Both the position numbers and the translations under genes were made by a program. A stretch of 35,812 nt of DNA from NCBI GenBank assembly GCA_023300545.1, contig JALZVT010000174.1:1-35812 (forward strand). Direction: 5' to 3'. The DNA is from Pseudomonadales bacterium (GTDB lineage Bacteria > Pseudomonadota > Gammaproteobacteria > Pseudomonadales > Azotimanducaceae). Shown in pieces: positions 26,265 to 34,887 of the stretch. The number at the start of each line of letters is the position of its first letter. The stretch's first letter is position 1. Below the pieces are notes generated by a model. That model worked only from the letters and a program-made list of their open reading frames with translations, had not been told where the DNA came from and searched no databases.

Positions 26265-26295
26265 ATTGAGTGCAACTATTGAGTGCAGCTATTGA
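26265..26295. repeat. 13-bp tandem repeat in an intergenic region
   Basis: attgagtgcaact and attgagtgcagct are adjacent, followed by a partial third copy, attga. The repeat lies in the 269-bp gap between the divergent tandem-barrel OMP and cupin genes, about 70 bp upstream of the OMP start. It could be a pair of regulator half-sites on one helix face (13-bp period is not a whole turn, so this is weak) or simple slippage. Confidence 0.45.
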
Positions 26296-26463
26296 TTATA
26301 ACGGGGCAAATGACGCTGGCACCGACGGATGATGGCAGCCGAAGTGCGCTAGGCTCGACAACCGGCTACTATTTCTGTCTGAGCTGGCCGATGGGTTCGT
26401 AAACGCGGTGATTGGAACATCTCGGGTGGAATAGGCCTAGATGAATATGTAGCAGAGGTAAAC

Positions 26464-26853
26464 ATGGCACTAGAGCCGGGCCCGATGCGGGTTGAGCACA
26501 ACTTTTTCGCCACTAAAGCCGAGGTGTTGGAAGACATTGCACGCCAGGATCTGTGGCCAACGACCTATGTGTCCGAACGGATGGGGGAGCTTCCTCTACA
26601 CTGGCATGATTGCGATAACTGCGGTTATGTTCTTGAAGGATCAAGCTATGTGCTTGGCGCCTCTGGTGAAAAAATTCCGCTGGGCCCTGGCGATAAGTTG
26701 ATCATCCCGGCGGGTGCTTTACATGCCGAAGGCAAGGTGACCGAGCGCATGGTTTATATTGTCGGAATCTCCGAGGCCGGCAATTTACTCGAGCAGCTGA
26801 AGCTGCTCGATCCGGCAACATCGCCACTCGAGCAGCAGCAAGCGGGCACCTAA
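26464..26853 (+). CDS. Cupin-domain protein
   Basis: A 129-aa single-domain cupin. Motif 1 is seen as 'LPLHWHDCDNCGYVLEG' with an HxH pair (about 43-45), and motif 2 as 'PGDKLIIPAGALHAEG' with His near 85; together these residues would bind one metal ion in the barrel. Many such small cupins are dioxygenases, isomerases or ligand sensors, and the reaction cannot be read from this sequence. AGAGGT stands about 5 nt before the ATG, supporting the start. The gene converges on the selenoprotein gene, with only 4 bp between their stops. Confidence 0.85.
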   Translation: MALEPGPMRVEHNFFATKAEVLEDIARQDLWPTTYVSERMGELPLHWHDCDNCGYVLEGSSYVLGASGEKIPLGPGDKLIIPAGALHAEGKVTERMVYIVGISEAGNLLEQLKLLDPATSPLEQQQAGT

Positions 26854-26857
26854 TTGT

Positions 26858-28051
26858 TTAGCTATGGCGGCTAGCCAACTTTTGAAAGTGCGCTTTTGCA
26901 TTCATCGCTTTTATCAGCTTGCCGTCTGGCTCAAGCATAATCTCTGAAACGACAGCGCCCTGCACCGGCAGTGTCAATTCGAAGCTTTGCTGTTGCGGTA
27001 CATCACACACCTCGTCGTCACACATCTGCCAGCTAATCTTGCCAGTAACCGTCATTGACGGCGCCTGACTGTCAGAGACAGCGGTGACGTTACCGTTCAC
27101 CGTGAGGGGAATTCTGAATTCAACGCGGCCATCGTGAACGGCAAAACGTTCACCGGTACTCGCCATGGTGTGCTCATGACTGGGTGGTTGTTGGACAGGT
27201 CGCTGCACCAGCTTAGAGATGTGATCGAGCTCGACGCTGGCGGCAACCATGCCTTTGGGGGCAGGACTGGCGTAAAGGTGTCGGCCGGGCGGAACCTGAA
27301 AGCTCACGACTAGATCGCGCAACACACTAACAGCCAGTTGATCGCCATCAAAGGTGATGGTTGGCTCTGCGTCTGAGCTTGCTGAAGTGGGAGTTGACGT
27401 GGGAGTTGAAGACGTTGCTGTCGATGTCTCTATCACTGGAGACTCACCGCGGAGCGCACGTAACAGCTGTTCCGGGCCAGCCCGCAACGCCAGATTGTTT
27501 TCGAAAAACTTGTGGGTGATCACACCATCGGCATCGAGCACATAGGTGCCTGGAAACGGGATGCCAAACCACGGGTGGTCGTCTTCCGCGATTAGCGTGT
27601 TAAGAATGCCAAACTGTCGAATCACAGCAGACTTTGGGTCGGACAATAGCGGAAAGCCAATGTCGTAGGCGGCCTGAAAATCTTCTAGTGCATCAACCTC
27701 GTCGTAGCTGATTGCAAACAGCTCGCAGCCTTCGGCTTTGATGTCTTCAAGTTTACGTTGCAGCTCAACGAGCTGCGAGCGACAGGGGGGTCACCACACG
27801 GCAGAGCGATAAAACACCACGATGGCGGGTTTGTCGCTGCGCGCTGCATGTAGATCGAATGGTTCGCCGTTGGCATCAAGGCTGCGAATATCGGGCAATC
27901 TGGTACCGAGGGCTGGCCCCGTCGGGAACTCACCTCGTGGATCAGTGCGTGGGCCTTTACCGGGACGGTAAGGGCCGATGAACCCGTCCAGGTCGCGCCA
28001 ACCGTGCTTGGTTTCTTCGGCCGAGGTTTCGATGTCAATTTTTGCAGGCAT
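26858..28051 (-). CDS. Selenoprotein: UxxC peroxiredoxin/thioredoxin-like domain fused to a DsbD-alpha-like domain
   Basis: Read through one in-frame TGA (27791-27793), this gene encodes 397 aa with selenocysteine at 87. Residues about 45-205 form an AhpC/TSA-like thioredoxin fold: 'IVVFYRSAVW-U-PPCRSQLVELQ' has Sec in place of the peroxidatic Cys and Cys90 as partner, then 'ELFAISYDEV', 'GFPLLSDPKSAVIRQFG' and 'GIPFPGTYVLDADGVI'. Relatives normally have Cys where Sec is read. A Ser/Thr/Pro linker (about 208-230) leads to a domain like the N-terminal domain of DsbD, with the pair C344-x4-C349 ('QMCDDEVCDVP'). No signal peptide is evident from ATG 28051, which is puzzling for a DsbD-type domain. 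A likely role is peroxide or disulphide reduction. The alternative, a nonsense-mutated pseudogene, is unlikely given the SECIS-like hairpin and intact downstream frame. Confidence 0.88.
27760..27793 (-). promoter_or_regulatory. Selenocysteine UGA codon and bacterial SECIS-like hairpin
   Basis: On the mRNA, UGA is followed by 14 nt and then GCAGCUC-GUU-GAGCUGC: a perfect 7-bp stem with a 3-nt loop beginning with G. The loop starts 21 nt after the UGA. This fits the described bacterial SECIS form (short upper stem, small apical loop with G in its first two positions, about 16-37 nt from UGA), which SelB binds to deliver Sec-tRNA. The element lies wholly inside the coding sequence. Confidence 0.78.
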
Positions 28052-28119
28052 GCTGGAATCTCATCTTTGCTGGGTTCAATCACCTATAATCTGCTTGAAT
28101 TTTTGCTCTTTGGCCAGCA

Positions 28120-28593
28120 ATGAAACGTCTTGCCGTTTTTGTGGATGTGCAGAACATCTATTACACCACCCGTCAGGAGTGGACACAGCAGTTTAACTAT
28201 CGTGCATTATGGCAAGAGCTCGAGGGGATAGGCGAGGTGTGCTGTGCGTTTGCCTATGCAATCGACAGCAATAACCCCGGCCAAGAGAAATTTCAGGACG
28301 CTCTGCGCCATATTGGCTTTGAGGTAAAACTGAAACCCTACATTCAGCGTAGCGACGGTTCGGCCAAAGGCGACTGGGATGTGGGGATTGCGATCGACGT
28401 GCTGGAACAGGCCCCCGATGTTGATGCGATTGTGCTGCTGTCGGGTGACGGTGACTTCGACCTGCTGCTAAAGCGGGTAAGTTCCAAATACGCAGTTGAA
28501 ACCCACGTCTACGGGGTTGCGGCGCTAACGGCTGACTCGCTTGTGCGCGCGGCAGATGTGTTTCATCCCATCGAAGAGTCCCTACTGCAGTAA
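28120..28593 (+). CDS. NYN-domain (LabA/DUF88-like) putative ribonuclease
   Basis: This 157-aa protein is a single NYN domain of the PIN-like nuclease superfamily. Acidic metal-binding residues are in the expected places: Asp9 in 'AVFVDVQNIYY', Asp85/87 and Asp93 in 'KGDWDVGIAIDV', and Asp110/112 in 'LLSGDGDFDLLLKRV'. These would hold Mg2+ for RNA cleavage; activity is inferred from the family. Its RNA target is unknown. It is divergent from the selenoprotein gene, with 68 bp between starts, so the two share a promoter region. A hairpin lies over its stop codon. Confidence 0.92.
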   Translation: MKRLAVFVDVQNIYYTTRQEWTQQFNYRALWQELEGIGEVCCAFAYAIDSNNPGQEKFQDALRHIGFEVKLKPYIQRSDGSAKGDWDVGIAIDVLEQAPDVDAIVLLSGDGDFDLLLKRVSSKYAVETHVYGVAALTADSLVRAADVFHPIEESLLQ

Positions 28594-28605
28594 TTGCTGC
28601 AGTAG
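28582..28605 (+). terminator. Hairpin over the stop codon of the NYN gene
   Basis: A perfect 9-bp stem, ctactgcag-taattg-ctgcagtag, holds the TAA stop (28591-28593) in its loop. No T-run follows, so it may be a weak terminator or 3'-end protector. The next gene starts 67 nt downstream in the same direction. Confidence 0.5.
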
Positions 28606-28671
28606 CGGTTGCTCTGCGTCTTCAATTTGGTCGAGTTATACTGCAGGTCAAGACTTAACAGGTAGTTTCCA

Positions 28672-29091
28672 TTGTCGAATGATGCGCACACCGCTCACGA
28701 GTTTCTTTTTCATCTGGTTCAGGCCGACCTTTGGGCCGCCGCGGTTGGCGATTCTGCAGTGTATTTTCCACCCACCTACGAGCAGGACGGGTTTACTCAT
28801 GGTACGGCCAACTCAAGCAAATTGCTGATGGTAGCGAATCACTTCTATACGGACGTGCCGGGTGACTGGCTGTGCTTGCGTATGACTATCTCGAGTCTTG
28901 CCGCAACCGGTGTGGAGGTGGTCTTTGAAGGTACGGCGCCAGTGGGTGACAAACCGGCAAATTTTGATGTAACTAATACGGAGCTGTTTCCGCACTTGCA
29001 GGGTGGTATCCATCCTGACGCGGTACTTGAGGCCCACGCGGTTGAGCGGGATGCCCAGGGTAGGTTTCTGGCAGTTGCTGGGGTCGCTTAA
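28672..29091 (+). CDS. DUF952 family protein
   Basis: A 139-aa protein of the DUF952 family, recognised from 'FLFHLVQADLWAAA' near the N-terminus, 'DGFTHGTANSSKLLMVANHFY' in the centre (family form: D-G-F-I-H-x-S) and 'LFPHLQGGIHPDAV' near the end (family form: F-P-H-x-Y-G-x-l). The conserved His residues suggest an enzyme active site, but no function is established. The start appears to be TTG 28672, with CAGGTAG about 9 nt upstream. No ATG or GTG precedes the conserved region in frame. It converges on the metallophosphoesterase gene. Confidence 0.82.
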   Translation: MSNDAHTAHEFLFHLVQADLWAAAVGDSAVYFPPTYEQDGFTHGTANSSKLLMVANHFYTDVPGDWLCLRMTISSLAATGVEVVFEGTAPVGDKPANFDVTNTELFPHLQGGIHPDAVLEAHAVERDAQGRFLAVAGVA

Positions 29092-29103
29092 GCCCGACTC
29101 ATT

Positions 29104-29703
29104 TTAACTCCGGCGAATCTGCCACTTTGGCGGATTATCCCAGTCAAACGGCACAATGCCGTCTTCCACGAGCAAGAACACACTGGCTTGTGCTTTGCCG
29201 TCTGCCAAATCCAGATAGCCAATGGTGCCGTACTGGGTGTCGTAGTTGTGTGGGTAGAGTGCTGACCCGGGGTTAACGCAGTACACGCCATCAATCGTCA
29301 TAATGCGTTCCTGATGGGTATCTCCAGACACAATGACATCCGGGCGCTTGTCGGGAAAGAAGCGTTCGATCCAGCGTGCCAATGTGAAATTTGGGGGGCG
29401 TTCCGGTACAGGAACGTAGTGAGTTAGACCGACAGTGAGCCCCTCAAGTTCTAGGGACCAGGCGTATTGCACGCGCTTGTCTTGGGGTTGTACAGGGCGT
29501 CCGCCGCTGCCGTCTTCGCCGTTACCGCGCGCAGCGTACACCGGCGCGATTTTTTCGAGTTCGTCGAGTACCCACAGGTCGTGGATGTCGCCAGCGTGGA
29601 AGATCATATCCACGCCGTTGAATGCATCAGCTATCTGGGGCCACAGGCTGTCCCGGGCTTCCGGGATGTGTGTGTCTGAGATCAGACCGATGCGTAGAGC
29701 CAT
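29104..29703 (-). CDS. YfcE/MJ0936-type metallophosphoesterase
   Basis: This 199-aa calcineurin-like phosphoesterase matches the YfcE/MJ0936 branch, small cytoplasmic phosphodiesterases active in vitro with divalent metal ions. Metal-site residues seen are D10 and H12 in 'LISDTHIP', D39 in 'FHAGDIHD', N61 in 'ARGNGED', H95 in 'LTHYVPVP' and H130 in 'SGDTHQE'. The usual GHTH motif reads GDTH here, so one ligand or transition-state His is Asp128. The ending 'VNPGSALYP' is typical. Start ATG 29703 is clear. It follows the EF-G gene by 9 bp on the same strand, so the two may share a transcript. The physiological substrate is unknown. Confidence 0.92.
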   Translation of the reverse strand: MALRIGLISDTHIPEARDSLWPQIADAFNGVDMIFHAGDIHDLWVLDELEKIAPVYAARGNGEDGSGGRPVQPQDKRVQYAWSLELEGLTVGLTHYVPVPERPPNFTLARWIERFFPDKRPDVIVSGDTHQERIMTIDGVYCVNPGSALYPHNYDTQYGTIGYLDLADGKAQASVFLLVEDGIVPFDWDNPPKWQIRRS

Positions 29704-29712
29704 TTTAGGCGA

Positions 29713-31803
<2,091 letters not shown>

Positions 31804-32042
31804 GAGCTTGGACTTCTGCTGTTAGGTTAAAATGAAAATAAAATAATTCTAAGTTGCTGAAAAATAAGGAAAAAATCAGCGAGAGAGATTTCTGGAGGGC
31901 GTACTTTATCATGGTTGAGGCACAGATAGGGGCCTGATTCCGCGAAGTAAAGGCGAGCTCAGAAAACACACTGTTGCCGGTCTGGCGGCTGCTGCGCCGA
32001 CAGATTTTACGGCTATCCACCTGCAGTTTTCAGGCTTGTTGG

Positions 32043-32061
32043 GCGAGCTCCTTTGGCTCGC
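32043..32061 (-). terminator. Hairpin just after the LamG/FN3-like gene
   Basis: gcgagc-tcctttg-gctcgc forms a 6-bp stem directly at the TAG stop (complement 32061-32063) of the minus-strand gene. There is no T-run, so termination is only a possibility. Confidence 0.35.
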
Positions 32062-33434
32062 TACCGAATGCTGATCGTTAGTTCGCCAGAAAGACTGCTC
32101 TCACGCCCTTGATTACCCAGTGTGCTCATCGCTAAGTAGTACGTACCGGGTCGTAACTGCAGAGTATGAGAGTTATCGGCGGTGCGTGGCAGTCTGAATG
32201 TCTGATCGTAATTTTTGGGTCGATTGCCGATAAATAACCGGTAGCCCGTCAGATCCGCACTGGTGTCTATGCCCTGCCAGCTGATGCGTACTGGGCGCAG
32301 ATCTGTGGCAGCGCTTGAGCTCGTGTACGAGCTCATATTGGTGTTGGTGTCTGGGGTGAAGTTTGCCGTCGCACTGGCACTAGCGTGCCAGCAACTCAGC
32401 TCGTAGCTTGAACCGTTGGTGGCATGGTGTACCTGCTGGTTACCGGATGTGGCTCGCGAACTGGTCCAGCCGTTGCTGGCGCCACACTCGTCAGCGAAGC
32501 TCACTCGCCATTGCAGCTCCGTCGCGCCGTTGGCAAGGGCTGTTGTACTCAGGTTCATTACCGGCTCGGGTAAGGTGGCCAGCGGCAGGTGGGGTGGTGT
32601 AGCAAAGTAGTTTTTGTTACCAAAATAGGTGGTGCCGAGGTAGCGCTGAACTCTCTGAATTTCGTCGACCCCGAGTGCCCAGTTGTAGACCAGTACGGCG
32701 GCCAATCTCAGTTTTGAGTTGCTTGTGGGGGTTTGGTTGAGTTTGACGAAGAACGGGCCGATGCCCGTATTCAAAATTCGGTTTCGAGCGTCTTCCAACT
32801 TGCCATCCAGCAAGTGGTGCAAGGTGCCAGCGTTCAATATAGCGGCGTTGAGGCGCCAGGTGCCGGAAGACCGTTGAGCTTGGGTATGCATGGTCGAATT
32901 GTCGCAACCGCTTGACAGGCTCGAGTGCCCGCGGGCTTCGTGCTGGATAATGAGGCTTTCGCCACAATTGCTTGTTCCATAGCCAATTTGGGCGTCGACA
33001 TCGAAGGGCGCGCTGAGGACAAAAACCGTTCTGTCGTTGCCATAGGCAGGCAAGCTGGAGGGGCGAAACTGTTCCAGCTTTTCGCTGGCGGCATTGAGCT
33101 CAATAACCGGTCGACCGTTTAGCGTGTTGTGGATTAGGTTGATTTGACCGCTACCGCGCATGTCCTGCCCGTAACCTGATTGGTCCCACCAGTGCTGGAC
33201 GGTGCCGGCCGTGACCTGAACGCCAGCGGTACTCTCCAAGTGCATGATTAGGCCGTCGCGGGGTAGATTTGAATCAGCCCAGCTAACCGGTACGACCAGC
33301 AGTGCTGTAAGGGCAAGATAGAGACGCACAAGATAGAGACGGTTAAGAGAAAAAAGGCGAGAGACACGCAAATGGTCACGTACCCTCAGAATAGAGTTAT
33401 TCACAGGTTGAAATGCTCGGTTGTTGGCTAGCAC
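32061..33434 (-). CDS. Secreted protein with LamG/concanavalin-like and FN3-like domains
   Basis: A 457-aa exported protein. The GTG start at 33434 is supported by AGGA about 9 nt upstream and gives a long n-region; a signal-peptide core 'LYLALTALLVVPVSWA' ends near residue 53. Residues about 60-270 look like a LamG/concanavalin-type jelly roll ('HWWDQSGYGQDM', 'LNGRPVIELNAASEKLEQF', 'AAVLVYNWALGVDEIQRVQRYLG'), a layout often seen in surface proteins of marine bacteria that bind glycans. The C-terminal 90 residues resemble a fibronectin type III domain ('VRISWQGIDTSADLTGYRLFIG', 'LRPGTYYLAMST'). Between them lies a Ser/Thr-rich stretch. No catalytic residues were recognised. It stands alone upstream of the EF-G gene. 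Confidence 0.8.
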   Translation of the reverse strand: MLANNRAFQPVNNSILRVRDHLRVSRLFSLNRLYLVRLYLALTALLVVPVSWADSNLPRDGLIMHLESTAGVQVTAGTVQHWWDQSGYGQDMRGSGQINLIHNTLNGRPVIELNAASEKLEQFRPSSLPAYGNDRTVFVLSAPFDVDAQIGYGTSNCGESLIIQHEARGHSSLSSGCDNSTMHTQAQRSSGTWRLNAAILNAGTLHHLLDGKLEDARNRILNTGIGPFFVKLNQTPTSNSKLRLAAVLVYNWALGVDEIQRVQRYLGTTYFGNKNYFATPPHLPLATLPEPVMNLSTTALANGATELQWRVSFADECGASNGWTSSRATSGNQQVHHATNGSSYELSCWHASASATANFTPDTNTNMSSYTSSSAATDLRPVRISWQGIDTSADLTGYRLFIGNRPKNYDQTFRLPRTADNSHTLQLRPGTYYLAMSTLGNQGRESSLSGELTISIR

Positions 33435-33864
33435 TCTAAAAGTCCTGACGACTTCGACTAGCCGGGCTTCGGAAGATGGTCAATTTGCCTGCCATCACGA
33501 CGAGTTGCAATAGAATTTTGCAGATTTCAATGGTCACTTTGTAGTACTTGGTTTGAAGCTAAGGCCGGCTCGCGCAGATGTTGTTTGATCTTTTCCTGGT
33601 CCAGATCGAGGCGTGGTGACTTGGGATTGTCGAACCCGGCCGGAGTAGGACAGCCTCAGCGGTTCTCGCTGAGAAAACTACTGGTTTTTTCTAACGGTAA
33701 TAGGGCGTTAAGCAGTAGCCTTTTTAAGAGTTCGGCAGGGATCAGCGGCTGGTCTTGGCTGCGGTTGTTGTGCTGTTGGGTTACAACTGTTGCCCGGTTG
33801 CATAGACAAGCTGGTAAGGTAAAGCCTTGCTGATTGGGGGCGGCGCATCCTCGCGCCATAAGCC
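33435..33864. other. Intergenic region before the glycerol ABC transporter genes
   Basis: A 430-bp gap between the divergent LamG-like gene and glpS. It holds a perfect 7-bp hairpin, ctcagcg-gttct-cgctgag (33655-33673), followed by aaaacta and a tggttttttct stretch, about 190 bp before glpS. This could be a terminator-like leader element. An open frame at 33585-33833 has no SD or recognisable protein and is not called. I see no glpR- or glpD-like gene here. Confidence 0.4.
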
Positions 33865-34887
33865 GTGCTGCTACTGAACAACCTGCGTTTAGCGCCAGAG
33901 AGCGTGCCGGTTCAATTGCAATTTGCTGCAGGGCAAATTGCAGTGGTGCTTGGACGTAACAATTCCGGTAAAACCAATCTGTTGCGACTTGTCGCCGGGC
34001 TCACAACGCGCGCCAATGGCGAGGTCTACGTTGATGAGCAATCACTGGCTGATGTGTCAACCGGTCAACGCCCAGTTGGCTTGGTCTTCCAGGCGTTTGT
34101 TAATTATCCCCATTGGAGTGCGCGGCGTAATATTGAATCGCCATTGCTCGCCAACGGTGTTGATCGTGCCGAACGCAAGCGGCGAGTGGCTCGCATTGCT
34201 GCGACGCTGCAAATTGAGGAGCTGCTTGATCGTATGCCGGCGGAACTTTCAGGTGGGCAGCAACAACGTCTGGCGATTGGGCGTGCTCTGGCAAGCGACG
34301 CGCGCGTACTGCTGCTCGACGAGCCTTTTGTGAATCTCGATTTCCGTTTGCGCGAGCGTTTGACAACCGAACTAGGTGAGTTGCTGCGTAACACAGGCAC
34401 TACCGTGTTGTTTACCAGCTCTGATTGTCGCGACGCCTTTGCGCTCGGGGATCGCGTCACGCTGCTCGATAATCAACAGGTGCTGCAATCTGGCTCTCCG
34501 CTGTCCGTGTATCGCAAGCCGGTAAATCTTCGCGCCGCCGATCTTTTTAGCGAGCCGGGCGTGAACTGGCTAGATACAGGCACAAGCTATGAGGTCGTGC
34601 GCCCCGAGCACATGCTGCTCGAACGCGACGCCATCGAAACCGCGAATGGAGAGGCTGTGAGTTATGTTATTCAGGTGAATGCAGTAGAAACAAACGGCAG
34701 CCATACTTTTGTTCAAGGTGAGTTGCACTCGCCGATGGCATCCAGCAGCTCTCCGGTCTGGGTAGCTCGGTTGGGGGGGATGCCTGATTTGACGCCTCAT
34801 TTACGCAGTGATGGTGCGCTAGAGTTTTTTGTTGATGCGCGTAATCGACTGGAATTGCGCGACGAGGTGGCCGATGGCACTGCTTGA
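33865..34887 (+). CDS. glpS: ABC transporter ATPase, GlpS-like (glycerol uptake)
   Basis: This 340-aa cytoplasmic ATPase belongs to the MalK/UgpC type with a C-terminal regulatory OB-like domain. It has Walker A 'GRNNSGKT' (30-37), Q-loop Gln76 in 'VFQAFVNYPHWS', signature LSGGQ (128-132) and Walker B 'VLLLDEP' (D152, E153). The switch His is missing: the position is Ser186 in 'FTSSDCRDA'. The 'NYP' Q-loop and lost His match GlpS of the GlpSTPQV glycerol importer. The GTG at 33865 is the first start after an in-frame stop at 33859-33861, and no SD is visible. It overlaps the next ATPase gene by 14 nt. Sugar or polyol transport other than glycerol cannot be excluded. Confidence 0.87.
   Translation: MLLLNNLRLAPESVPVQLQFAAGQIAVVLGRNNSGKTNLLRLVAGLTTRANGEVYVDEQSLADVSTGQRPVGLVFQAFVNYPHWSARRNIESPLLANGVDRAERKRRVARIAATLQIEELLDRMPAELSGGQQQRLAIGRALASDARVLLLDEPFVNLDFRLRERLTTELGELLRNTGTTVLFTSSDCRDAFALGDRVTLLDNQQVLQSGSPLSVYRKPVNLRAADLFSEPGVNWLDTGTSYEVVRPEHMLLERDAIETANGEAVSYVIQVNAVETNGSHTFVQGELHSPMASSSSPVWVARLGGMPDLTPHLRSDGALEFFVDARNRLELRDEVADGTA

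Noticed and set aside
26789-26810. Perfect 9-bp hairpin with a TGAA loop inside the cupin gene.
   Set aside because: It encodes ordinary Glu-Gln-Leu-type codons well inside the reading frame, is not near a start or stop, and has no partner signal.
27791-27793. TGA read as a nonsense mutation, giving a pseudogene or two separate genes.
   Set aside because: The frame is continuous on both sides, the stop falls exactly on the redox Cys position, and a SECIS-like hairpin follows.
33585-33833. 82-codon open frame before glpS.
   Set aside because: No SD, an odd composition (many Ser, Arg and Trp) and no recognisable domain or relation to neighbours.
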